NCBI GenBank assembly: GCA_028706295.1
Contig: JAQWBQ010000001.1
Span: forward strand, 62,001 to 126,000
Origin: Bacteroidales bacterium
GTDB lineage: Bacteria > Bacteroidota > Bacteroidia > Bacteroidales > FEN-979
Length of the DNA: 64,000 nt
Reading direction: 5' to 3'
Below, one piece after another: positions 9,027 to 16,403 of this stretch. Positions within the stretch are counted from its first letter, which is position 1, and each line of letters begins with the position of its first letter. The notes beneath the pieces were generated by a model. That model ran no database searches. It worked only from the letters and a program-made list of their open reading frames with translations, and was not told the DNA's origin. Made by a program: the position numbers and the translations under genes.

Positions 9027-9467
9027 TTCTTTAGCGATTTTTCGGTCTTGATTTAATTGATCTATCAGGAGATTTACTTTGGGGAATTTGATTTCATCTC
9101 TGATCCGATCGACAAATGATACTTTTACGATTTTTTCGTAAATGTCTTGTTGGAAGTCGAAAATATGAACTTCGATTGTCAGAACAGTACCATTGAAAGT
9201 AGGTCGGTAACCAATATTTGCCATTGCGGGATATTCATGCTCTTCTATCTGAGTCAATACGGCATAAACCCCAGTCGCCGGGAGTACATAACAGTTATTA
9301 TCAATTTCAAGATTGGCTGTAGGAAATCCAATTTTTCTTCCCAAATGGTTTCCATGGATAACTTTACCCGAAATGGTATAGAACGATCCCAGCAACAGTT
9401 TTGCTTTTCTTACATTGCCGGAAGTGAGTAATTTTAAAAGTGAAGGTTTAACGGTTTTCTTTCTCAT
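8970..9467 (-). CDS. Stand-alone riboflavin kinase domain (RibF C-terminal half)
   Basis: A 165-residue protein that matches only the flavokinase half of the bifunctional RibF, which converts riboflavin to FMN with ATP. The signature GKVIHGNHLGRKIGFPTANL (about residues 33-52) and the segments ANIGYRPTFNG and IEVHIFDFQQDIY are intact, including the catalytic Glu of the last one. The usual N-terminal FAD synthetase domain (about 180 residues with HxGH) is absent: the protein begins in what is normally the interdomain linker. There is no matching reading frame upstream, where another gene starts 23 bases away. It is the last gene of the electron-transfer cluster and overlaps the convergent gldH-like gene by 57 bases. 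It may be a true monofunctional kinase or a decayed ribF copy. Confidence 0.85.
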   Translation of the reverse strand: MRKKTVKPSLLKLLTSGNVRKAKLLLGSFYTISGKVIHGNHLGRKIGFPTANLEIDNNCYVLPATGVYAVLTQIEEHEYPAMANIGYRPTFNGTVLTIEVHIFDFQQDIYEKIVKVSFVDRIRDEIKFPKVNLLIDQLNQDRKIAKELIVRWSNPDSDTTNAFGQ

Positions 9468-9490
9468 GCTGGTACAAAACTACGGAGAAA

Positions 9491-10399
9491 TTAAACCGTC
9501 GGACTGATCGCCTCTCGCTTTTTATTGTGGCGTTTGATCATGACCAGTTCATAAATGGCATAAATGTAATGTGCCCAAACCCCGACAAGTAAAATGACCA
9601 GGGTAATAATCATCCAGAGAGGAGCAATTGGAGTCCACAATTCACGTGAAGGTCCTTCAGCATAAATATAATGTTTAGGGATCCCCCAATTTATTGAATT
9701 CATTACCTGAACTGTTCCAAACCGATCATGCTCCTCTATTTTAGAAATAACGGTGAGATTTCCTAATGAATCACCAATTAGTTCTTTTGGGAACTCCATT
9801 GTACCCACTCCCAAATCATCAAGTGTTATTTCTCCAATTTTAAGCAAACTGAAAAGTCTTGGAATATAAATGTTAACAGTAACCTGGGGAACAGGAATTT
9901 CTTTTCCTGTGGTACTCTTTTCTGTTGCCGATATCCTTAAAACACGAAGTGAATCCTCCATGATGAACGATTGTTTGAGGCTGGCAGGTTTTGCGTTAAA
10001 TTCAGCGGTTGCTGCCGGATAGATCCCCGTAGCACGAAATTCAACCGTATAGTGAATGATATCCTCTTGGTCTCCTGTAAGGTTTGATAATGAAATGGTT
10101 ATTTTGGAATTCCCTTCAGAATCAGTTTTGGCCTGACCGGCAAGACGTTTATTTAAACCGTCGGAAGTATAAAAGAAGAGCGATGCATTTTCCAGATATT
10201 TGATGGTCATATCGCGTTTAACACTGAGTGTCGCCGACAATGTTACAGAATCATTAGCGTTACAAACGTAATTTAGGGAGAGTCTTGTTTCCGGAACAGT
10301 CAGTGAATCTGTTGTTTTTTCCGAAAATGAATCGGGCACAAAAGCTAGAGAAAATAAAAGTACCACAGAAATCCTGTACGGTGAAATATGTTTTTTCAT
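9491..10399 (-). CDS. Unknown exported protein with Ig-like repeats and C-terminal membrane anchor
   Basis: A 302-residue protein with no family I can name. It has a signal peptide (MKKHISPYRISVVLLFSLAF), then about 220 residues rich in beta strand that look like two immunoglobulin-like or fibronectin-like units, then a single membrane helix (WMIITLVILLVGVWAHYIY) and a short basic cytoplasmic tail. No heme or iron-sulfur motif is present. A start at the ATG of 10399 is preferred over a TTG nine bases upstream. It lies 25 bases downstream of the nrfD-type gene and 23 bases upstream of the flavokinase gene, so it is probably cotranscribed. It may be an assembly or docking subunit of the membrane redox complex; this is inference from position only. 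Confidence 0.7.
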   Translation of the reverse strand: MKKHISPYRISVVLLFSLAFVPDSFSEKTTDSLTVPETRLSLNYVCNANDSVTLSATLSVKRDMTIKYLENASLFFYTSDGLNKRLAGQAKTDSEGNSKITISLSNLTGDQEDIIHYTVEFRATGIYPAATAEFNAKPASLKQSFIMEDSLRVLRISATEKSTTGKEIPVPQVTVNIYIPRLFSLLKIGEITLDDLGVGTMEFPKELIGDSLGNLTVISKIEEHDRFGTVQVMNSINWGIPKHYIYAEGPSRELWTPIAPLWMIITLVILLVGVWAHYIYAIYELVMIKRHNKKREAISPTV

Positions 10400-10424
10400 A
10401 TGGATCAAATATCAAATATTTTAT

Positions 10425-11744
10425 TTATGCTGAAATCCCCTCTTTTTTATCCTCTAAATCATGATGAAATCCCGATATGGGAACAATCGGGATTAACTTT
10501 GAAGCAAGGGTAAAGAGTAGACTAAACACGGCAACTCCGGCAGCTGTAAGACTCCATTCAATCCATGTGGCACCGTAATTCAACCACTCCGGCCTGGAAT
10601 CCTGTATCGGTAAATAAGGCGACTCTAAAGTTGGTACAACAATCAGATACCTGTTTAGCCAGAGTGCAATGATAACAACAACCGAGGTGATCGTAATATT
10701 GGTTATAGTCCGCAATTTTGGTATCCCAACCACGATGAGAGGCAACAGTACTCCAATATAGTTAGAAATAATGAAATACCAATAGTACTCATTAAACAAT
10801 AAACGAATAAGTAACTCATCATTTTTTTCTGAACCGTACCATTTTGTAAGATAGTCGGAAAAAGTAAAGTACCCGTAAAATGCGGCTAAAACCAACATAA
10901 TCACTCCAACGGAAACAAAATGCTTTTTTGTAATATAATTCTCAAGATGGTAAATTTTGCGAAAGAGCCACATGGATAAAATTAGTACGGCGCTTCCCGA
11001 GTATACGGCGGCAATTACGAAATAGGGACCGAAAATAGTACTATGCCAACCTGGTTGTAGGGTGACACTAAAAATCCAGGCCAGAACCGAATATACAATA
11101 ATGGCAATTGCAATGATCATAGCAGCCATAACATCTGTGGCGCGGTTCAATCGGAGTTGTTGTTCGGGGGTTCCCGTATAGCCCAGTGCGAGAATCTTAT
11201 AGAGCTTTTTTCTCCATTTTGAAAGTTTGATGATATCATCGTCCCGAAGGGTCGCCAGGTCCCTTAATACAGCCAGGTACAGAAAAATCAAGCAGCCAAA
11301 TATATCCGTGGAGATCGCGATTACATCCCAGGTAATCGGTGATTGGATCCTTCCGAAAATTGCAAGATAAGGAAGTTTGTCAAGTCGGCCAATACATAAC
11401 AGAATAAAGCAAGGGCCAATCAACAAAGAAATGATAGTAATAAATTCTGCCATCCTGATAATGGGTTTACGCCAGGAAGACCGAAATAAATGTAAGGTGC
11501 CCGAAATTAATGCTCCGGCGTAACTTATACCCATAAAGAAAATAAAATTTACAATATATATGCCCCAAACGACATTATCTCGCATTCCTGTGACCTCGTG
11601 GCCCCGTAGGACCTGAAAGAAAAATGCAACAATGCCCAGACAGATCACGGCAAGAAGAAACGAAATCCAGGCATAGCCCCAAGGACCAGTTCGGTTAAGC
11701 TGGGGGGCAAATTCTTTCAATAATATATTTTTATCGCTTTCCAT
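10425..11744 (-). CDS. NrfD/PsrC-type quinol-interacting membrane subunit
   Basis: A 439-residue polytopic membrane protein with about ten helices, of the NrfD/PsrC/ActC superfamily. These subunits exchange electrons between the quinone pool and a partner iron-sulfur subunit. The N-terminal part (GYAWISFLLAVICLG, then the VWGIYIVNFIFFMGISYAG helix) and the segment LFRSSWRKPIIRMAEF between helices resemble the ActC/HmcC branch. The start codon is three bases downstream of the ferredoxin subunit stop, the tight coupling typical for FeS-NrfD pairs. No molybdopterin catalytic subunit is nearby, so this module more likely links quinol to cytochromes, as in the Hmc, Qrc or alternative complex III families, than to a Mo enzyme. 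Confidence 0.88.
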   Translation of the reverse strand: MESDKNILLKEFAPQLNRTGPWGYAWISFLLAVICLGIVAFFFQVLRGHEVTGMRDNVVWGIYIVNFIFFMGISYAGALISGTLHLFRSSWRKPIIRMAEFITIISLLIGPCFILLCIGRLDKLPYLAIFGRIQSPITWDVIAISTDIFGCLIFLYLAVLRDLATLRDDDIIKLSKWRKKLYKILALGYTGTPEQQLRLNRATDVMAAMIIAIAIIVYSVLAWIFSVTLQPGWHSTIFGPYFVIAAVYSGSAVLILSMWLFRKIYHLENYITKKHFVSVGVIMLVLAAFYGYFTFSDYLTKWYGSEKNDELLIRLLFNEYYWYFIISNYIGVLLPLIVVGIPKLRTITNITITSVVVIIALWLNRYLIVVPTLESPYLPIQDSRPEWLNYGATWIEWSLTAAGVAVFSLLFTLASKLIPIVPISGFHHDLEDKKEGISA

Positions 11745-11746
11745 AA

Positions 11747-12703
11747 TCAGGGTTTGTGTTTTTTGACATAGGGGGTCTCATTATATCTGTTTTTAATCTC
11801 CTCATTCAGATCACCAAATCCAAGGCTTACATCATATTGACGGTCGACGGGGGGCAGGTAATATACACAAGGCCGGGTACCCAAATTTTCAAGGTAACGA
11901 TAACCGGCCCGGTCTTTTATCAGTTGGCTGAACTGAAACGTATCGGTTCCATTGGTAACGGTGTCTTCATCGATGTCGCCGAAATAGATAACTCCCATCG
12001 GGCAGGCTGAAACGCAGTAAGGGACTTTCCCTACCCTGATAAGATCGGGGCAGAAATCACATTTTGAGACCGTTCCTTCTTTTCCAGGACTGCCGGCCTC
12101 AGGAGAGTAGGGTTCTTTGTCTTCGTCAAATTCAGGGTAATGTTTCCATGCAAAAACACGTGTAGAATACGGGCAACCGGTCATACAAAATTTACATCCT
12201 ATGCAGCGTTCATTGTCAACCAGGACGATACCGTCACTTCTTTTATAGGTGGCGCCAACGGGACAAACACTGACGCAAAGCGGGTTATCGCAATGAAAAC
12301 ATGGTTTGGGGAACCAGTAGGGGGATGTTTTATCAGAATCCTGTAGTAAATAAATTTTCATAAATTCCTGTCCTTTCGGCAAGTGATGCCCTTTCTGGCA
12401 AGCCTCAACACATTTTCTGGCATTTTTACATTTAGCCAGGTCAATCACCATTACAAATTTTCTTCCGGGAATTCCGTAATGGGATTCCTCTCTGGAAACG
12501 CGAGGAAGTTTTAACTGTGCTTTATCGACCTCCCTAATTTGGCCGTCCGTGGTCATTACTTTTACTTTTTCTACCGATTCCGAAGTTCGGGCATCGAGAA
12601 GCGATGAAATCAAACCGGTTCCAGCGGCTATTCCGGCACCGGCGACCAATCCCTGTTTCAGAAATTCCCGACGAGTCGATTTATTTTTTGATTGTTCCTT
12701 CAC
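11747..12703 (-). CDS. Tat-exported 4Fe-4S ferredoxin subunit (PsrB/HmcB-like)
   Basis: A 318-residue iron-sulfur protein beginning at a GTG codon. The N-terminus has a twin-arginine signal (STRREFLKQG followed by an Ala/Gly-rich hydrophobic stretch), so the folded protein is sent to the periplasmic side. Four Cys groups suit four 4Fe-4S clusters: CKNARKCVEAC, CFHCDNPLCVSVCP, CIGCKFCMTGCP, and CDFC with CVSACP. It is the electron-relay partner of the NrfD-type subunit whose gene follows after two bases, and it follows the cytochrome b gene by eleven. Similar subunits occur in polysulfide reductase, the Nrf, Hmc and Qrc complexes. The electron partner here is probably the heptaheme cytochrome. 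Confidence 0.9.
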   Translation of the reverse strand: MKEQSKNKSTRREFLKQGLVAGAGIAAGTGLISSLLDARTSESVEKVKVMTTDGQIREVDKAQLKLPRVSREESHYGIPGRKFVMVIDLAKCKNARKCVEACQKGHHLPKGQEFMKIYLLQDSDKTSPYWFPKPCFHCDNPLCVSVCPVGATYKRSDGIVLVDNERCIGCKFCMTGCPYSTRVFAWKHYPEFDEDKEPYSPEAGSPGKEGTVSKCDFCPDLIRVGKVPYCVSACPMGVIYFGDIDEDTVTNGTDTFQFSQLIKDRAGYRYLENLGTRPCVYYLPPVDRQYDVSLGFGDLNEEIKNRYNETPYVKKHKP

Positions 12704-12714
12704 GATTTGGTTAT

Positions 12715-13341
12715 TTAATGTGATTCATGAAATCCATTGATCATACTTTTAAAATTACTGGCCGGGGTTTTGCCAATGGTGCAGAAATAGATATGTATGC
12801 ACATAAACAAGGTGATGAAAAAACCCACAGTCACATGCAGAAAATCAGTCAATTCCAGCCCACTAGCCCCTAAAAGACTTTTCAATGTCATTTCGGGATA
12901 CAACAAACCAAACCCGGAAAGAACAATCAACGGAACAAGTAAGTACATCGTGGCAACGTATGTGAATTGCTGTAATGGATTAAACTTCTGATCCGGGGTT
13001 ATTGGGAATGGAGGATTCTCCTTTTTAAAAATACCAATTGTATAATAGCGAATCTGAATGATCAATCTTTTAAAAAACCCCCTTACAGGCATGATATAAT
13101 GATGTCCATTTGTTGTGAACAGATTACCGATAAAAAAAGCAATATAGTTTATCGCTAAAAGAACCCCTGCAATATTATGTACAGAGATAGCCGTTTTGAA
13201 TTTCACCACCACACTTGGATTTGAGAACTGAATGCTAAGTCCGGTAATTATAAGTATCAGGCACAGAACAGCATTAATCATATGCCATATCCTGATCCAT
13301 AAAGGATATAAATAAAGTCGTTCAGATGAATGGTTATTCAT
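12715..13341 (-). CDS. Di-heme cytochrome b membrane subunit
   Basis: A 208-residue membrane protein with four helices, of the cytochrome b561/hydrogenase-cytochrome b type. Candidate heme ligands are His in RIWHMINA (helix 1), in ISVHNIAG (helix 2), in FLHVTVGFF and in CIHIYFCTIG (helix 4). The end, TPASNFKSMINGFHE, is the ending usual for cytochrome b subunits of Ni-Fe hydrogenases and thiosulfate reductases. It sits seven bases downstream of the heptaheme cytochrome gene. Together they look like a quinol-to-cytochrome c transfer unit. Having both a cytochrome b and an NrfD subunit in one cluster recalls the Hmc complex of sulfate reducers (family comparison, not proof). Confidence 0.85.
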   Translation of the reverse strand: MNNHSSERLYLYPLWIRIWHMINAVLCLILIITGLSIQFSNPSVVVKFKTAISVHNIAGVLLAINYIAFFIGNLFTTNGHHYIMPVRGFFKRLIIQIRYYTIGIFKKENPPFPITPDQKFNPLQQFTYVATMYLLVPLIVLSGFGLLYPEMTLKSLLGASGLELTDFLHVTVGFFITLFMCIHIYFCTIGKTPASNFKSMINGFHESH

Positions 13342-13348
13342 TGTCTAA

Positions 13349-14368
13349 TTATTTGTTTTTAATTCGTAAAAATACATGGATACAAATGGCAATTACAGTC
13401 AATCCCATGATAAGAAAACTTAATAAATTCAAGCTGTTATTACGATCCGGCCCAATTGAGGCTGTTTCACTGAAAAACAGTCCTTTTATAATACCTACCT
13501 TCTCGATATTCTGTTTGATTTGATGTTTGTAAAGGGACGCATACAGAATCGAATTTTTTGAGTGACAGGATTCACACTTTTTAACGGCTTGATTTTTTGG
13601 AGTAATAAAGTGTGCAACGATCAAAGTGTCTTCGTTTCGGGTATGACATTCAATGCAGCGGACATTGGTAAAGTGGGAAGATTGATTTGGAAGCCAATCA
13701 TGTTTTTGAAGAAGGTTCGGATTGGGTTTATTGGATAATAACTGATAATTGTTATTATCTCCATGACAATTCAGGCAAATCAGATTGTCATAGGTAATTG
13801 TTTCTTTTAAATTTTCAGTAGTCCGTGCATTTATTTTATAGGTATGCGGATCGTGACACATCCAACAAGTAAATTCTTCGCTGTGTTTTTGTGAATGGAC
13901 ACTGGCCATAAAAGCAGTGTCGATAGTTTCAAATTGGAATTTGGCATATTTTTCATCGCCACCATGACAATCGACACAAGTGGCAATTGCTTCCATTCGT
14001 AAATCACCGGAATGGGGAAATGAAATGTAATCTTCGGAATGACAATCCGTACATTTGAATTCACGATGGTTGGAGGCATAAAAATCATCTCTATTCACAA
14101 TCGCTTCAGCATACATTCGTTTGACTATGATTTTTCCATTTTCTTTATTGGTATATGAGTACTTGGACTGGCCATGACATTTCAGGCACATCTCATTTTC
14201 TGCCGAATTTTTAAAGTTTGAAAATCCCTTCCTCGATATATTTTGTTTGGGTGGGTTCGAAATGGACTGAATCAATGGGGAGTCATTAAGTACAGTATAT
14301 GCCAAAATAAAGAGTAATAAGAGAACCAGCACGATCCAGGCAGGTCTGACATTTGCTTCGTAAGTCAT
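13349..14368 (-). CDS. Heptaheme membrane-anchored c-type cytochrome
   Basis: A 339-residue protein with seven CxxCH heme-binding motifs (CLKCH, CTDCH, CVDCH, CWMCH, CLNCH, CIECH, CESCH) between an N-terminal helix (PAWIVLVLLLLFILAY) and a C-terminal helix (LLSFLIMGLTVIAICIHVF), so the heme domain is periplasmic and held at both ends. The ATG at 14368 is preferred; a GTG at 14431 would add 21 residues and lies inside a hairpin. Hemes are spaced irregularly, as in multiheme c3/c7-type proteins. It follows the monoheme cytochrome gene and precedes the cytochrome b gene. It probably collects electrons from the membrane subunits. No catalytic motif such as CxxCK is seen. Confidence 0.88.
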   Translation of the reverse strand: MTYEANVRPAWIVLVLLLLFILAYTVLNDSPLIQSISNPPKQNISRKGFSNFKNSAENEMCLKCHGQSKYSYTNKENGKIIVKRMYAEAIVNRDDFYASNHREFKCTDCHSEDYISFPHSGDLRMEAIATCVDCHGGDEKYAKFQFETIDTAFMASVHSQKHSEEFTCWMCHDPHTYKINARTTENLKETITYDNLICLNCHGDNNNYQLLSNKPNPNLLQKHDWLPNQSSHFTNVRCIECHTRNEDTLIVAHFITPKNQAVKKCESCHSKNSILYASLYKHQIKQNIEKVGIIKGLFFSETASIGPDRNNSLNLLSFLIMGLTVIAICIHVFLRIKNK

Positions 14369-14404
14369 AAAGTGAATAGTTTGAATAATTAAATCAGGAA
14401 TGAC

Positions 14405-14441
14405 AAAGGGTGTCGGGGCTATTTGACCCACAACACCCTTT
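14405..14441 (-). terminator. Intra-cluster hairpin between monoheme and heptaheme cytochrome genes
   Basis: AAAGGGTGT (14405-14413) pairs perfectly with ACACCCTTT (14433-14441) across a 19-base loop that can pair further (GGG with CCC). It lies downstream of the monoheme cytochrome stop on the minus strand. No long T tract follows, so it may act as a processing or attenuation hairpin, not a full terminator. Confidence 0.55.
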
Positions 14442-14468
14442 ATTGAAAATCAGTCATATAGCATGACA

Positions 14469-14885
14469 TCATTTTTTCATAGTACGCATGTAAGCAACCA
14501 ACGCCCAACGATCATTAGCATCAGGGATTTTCTTTTCATATGCCGGCATTTCCTCACGACCCTTATTGGTACGATAAAACAGTTCACCATCAGTAGCTGA
14601 CTGGAATGAAGCGGTGGAAAAATCACCTGGAAAGGTCTTCAAAGAAGCAGCTTTTGGTCCATCGCCCAATCCTTTGCTGCCATGGCATGATTTGCAGTGT
14701 TTGGCCCAGAGTTCTTTCCCGACTGCCAGATCAGCTTTCCCAGGAGCCTTAATGTTTTTATCCTTGTCCGGGACTGGCCATGGTTTTGGTTTTAACTGTT
14801 GTGCTGTTGCCAAATTACCGGCCAGTAAAAACACCGAGATAATAACCGGAATTAATACGGTAGTGATTTTTTTTGTTGTTTTCAT
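14469..14885 (-). CDS. Periplasmic monoheme cytochrome c
   Basis: A 138-residue class I cytochrome c. A signal peptide (about residues 1-28, ending near ATAQQ) is followed by one heme motif, CKSCHGSKGLGDGPKA, and a downstream Met in EEMPAYEKKIPD that can serve as the second axial ligand. The C-terminal helix DRWALVAYMRTMKK is typical of the fold. The ATG at 14885 is chosen over a TTG six bases upstream. In this cluster it would be the soluble shuttle between the inner-membrane complex and the outer-membrane components, comparable to ActE in alternative complex III. That role is inferred from order only. Confidence 0.88.
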   Translation of the reverse strand: MKTTKKITTVLIPVIISVFLLAGNLATAQQLKPKPWPVPDKDKNIKAPGKADLAVGKELWAKHCKSCHGSKGLGDGPKAASLKTFPGDFSTASFQSATDGELFYRTNKGREEMPAYEKKIPDANDRWALVAYMRTMKK

Positions 14886-14913
14886 ATGCAATTGTTTTTA
14901 GAGAATGATAAAA

Positions 14914-15855
14914 TTAAAAATTCCACAATCGTGTAAGGTTAAATCCGATCAGGATAAAACCATTAAAGAAATTATTTTCATTATTCATAACCATTTCTGA
15001 AGGAATGATCCCTTGAGCGGCAGATAAGTACAAATGAAATGCATGTGTGCTTGTTGAAACCTCCCATCCCAAAGAGATATTTGGGTAGGGGGCTTTGTTT
15101 TTCGGAATTTCCAGCCAATGATTTGGGTACTTAACAACGAATGCCGGATCATAATTAACAATGACGGGCTGTTGATAGGATAACACAATGGAAGACTGCG
15201 GGCTCAGCTTAAAACGTGCAAGCAAGGCAAAAGCAAGCGCGTCGTTCATTGCCGTGGAGTCAACAGTACGATCAACTTTATTAAAATGGGTATAGCTTAG
15301 TCCGAGCTGGGCTGAGAAATAGTTACAAAATCGTCTGGCAAAAAGGAATTCATGATAGAATGAAAACCGGTCGACGAATTTATAACCGGCACCATAAAAA
15401 TCCTTTCCCAAGGCGTTCAAAGCATAATCACCATAAACAGAAATAGTGAGTGGGAATCCTCCTTGTCGTTGGCGCAGAAAAGTATATTTGATCTGCAGAT
15501 CCTGTAAACGGTTATTTTTTGTAGTTCCAAGACCAACAAGGAGGTTATTTGTAATACTGAAGTTCAATCCGAGTCGAATATTTGAAGCCCCCCAAATACC
15601 GAAGAGATCACTCCAATTACTTTGAATGGTACCAAACCTGTGTTGAAGAACGAATTCCAGTGTCTTGGCAGGCTGAACCACAACAGTCTGAAGGTCCATA
15701 CATATACCGCTTTCGAATGGTGCTTTTGCGAGTGGTTTCTTTGTTAATTCAGGTTCTACCGGAATAGAATCCTGTGCCTGATTGACCCCAACGGTGGTTA
15801 ATGTGAAAACCAGTATTAGCAGAATCAGTTTGATAGGATGATAAATTTTGTGCAT
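14914..15855 (-). CDS. DUF5777-family outer-membrane beta-barrel protein
   Basis: A 313-residue exported protein with a signal peptide ending near VNQAQ. The mature part is a series of amphipathic strands: LEFVLQHRFG, NIRLGLNFSITNNLLVGLG, LTISVYGDYAL, FFNGFILIGFNLTRLWNF. It ends in Phe, the usual signal for outer-membrane insertion. This fits the Bacteroidota family DUF5777, which I recall mostly beside c-type cytochrome genes. It lies between genes for a lipoprotein with a CX4CH motif and a periplasmic monoheme cytochrome. The arrangement resembles porin-cytochrome conduits, where a barrel holds hemes across the outer membrane, but no sequence relation to MtrB or PioB is visible. Confidence 0.8.
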   Translation of the reverse strand: MHKIYHPIKLILLILVFTLTTVGVNQAQDSIPVEPELTKKPLAKAPFESGICMDLQTVVVQPAKTLEFVLQHRFGTIQSNWSDLFGIWGASNIRLGLNFSITNNLLVGLGTTKNNRLQDLQIKYTFLRQRQGGFPLTISVYGDYALNALGKDFYGAGYKFVDRFSFYHEFLFARRFCNYFSAQLGLSYTHFNKVDRTVDSTAMNDALAFALLARFKLSPQSSIVLSYQQPVIVNYDPAFVVKYPNHWLEIPKNKAPYPNISLGWEVSTSTHAFHLYLSAAQGIIPSEMVMNNENNFFNGFILIGFNLTRLWNF

Positions 15856-15859
15856 ATTT

Positions 15860-15878
15860 ATTAATATTAAATATTAAT
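15860..15878. promoter_or_regulatory. AT-rich dyad upstream of the DUF5777 gene
   Basis: ATTAATATT (15860-15868), one base, then AATATTAAT (15870-15878) form a perfect interrupted palindrome five bases before the DUF5777 start codon. It could be an operator or a weak hairpin near the ribosome landing site. Such AT-only dyads also arise by chance. Confidence 0.35.
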
Positions 15879-15892
15879 GATTCTTCAGTGGA

Positions 15893-16279
15893 TTAATTAT
15901 TCTTGGCTCCTTCTTCAATCCAATACTTTATGGTTGAATTGTCAGTAGGATTGCCATAGGAAGCCATTACGCCACCTGAGAGCAGGCATGTATACAAAAT
16001 ACTTTCTTCTGGTCGGAATGGAACGACCATTTTGTTCTCCATTAAGCTTTGATAGGATTTACCAGATCTGAGGTCCGGGGCGACATTGCCATTATGGCAT
16101 CCAGCACGGGCGCAAGTAAGATTGTCAAATATTGGTTGGATTTTTAGTGAGAAAGAGGTGGAATCGCCTGGTGGGGGAGGAGGTGGCACATCGGGGGTTA
16201 TAATGGCGTATTCACAAGAGACAAGGATAAACAAACCAATGAGCACAAACGCAAGATTAAATAATGTTTTCTTTTGCAT
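15893..16279 (-). CDS. Small lipoprotein with a PSCyt1-like cytochrome domain
   Basis: A 128-residue lipoprotein. The lipobox VLIGLFILVSC gives a lipidated Cys near residue 22, followed by a proline-rich spacer with six consecutive Pro. The domain that follows reads IQPIFDNLTCARAGCHNG, then APDLRSGKSYQSL, then IKYWIEEGAKN, the layout of planctomycete-type cytochrome c domains. The heme motif is CX4CH instead of CxxCH. A later Met (GGVMASYG) could be the distal ligand. The start is set at the ATG of 16279 because the upstream codons extend past the signal. It follows the hexaheme lipoprotein gene after a terminator-like hairpin and may relay electrons at the outer membrane. Confidence 0.78.
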   Translation of the reverse strand: MQKKTLFNLAFVLIGLFILVSCEYAIITPDVPPPPPPGDSTSFSLKIQPIFDNLTCARAGCHNGNVAPDLRSGKSYQSLMENKMVVPFRPEESILYTCLLSGGVMASYGNPTDNSTIKYWIEEGAKNN

Positions 16280-16352
16280 ACGGAGAAGATTTGTATTGAT
16301 TGAAATAAAAATAATGTGCATAAGCATTTGAAGTTCAAATTGACATTAAGAT

Positions 16353-16387
16353 AAAAGGCTTCAAGAGAAGGACCCCTGAAGCCTTTT
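16353..16387 (-). terminator. Strong hairpin after the hexaheme lipoprotein gene
   Basis: AAAAGGCTTCA (16353-16363) pairs perfectly with TGAAGCCTTTT (16377-16387) around a 13-base loop. It lies between the stop of the hexaheme lipoprotein (16404) and the start of the next gene (16279). On the minus strand the stem ends in a short T run, as for an intrinsic terminator. It would make the first gene the most expressed one of the cluster. Confidence 0.75.
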
Positions 16388-16403
16388 TATCCATTATAAT
16401 ACC

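Noticed and set aside
9641..9650. TTCACGTGAA core inside a coding sequence, considered as a third parS site
   Set aside because: The flanking positions disagree with the consensus in about six of sixteen bases.
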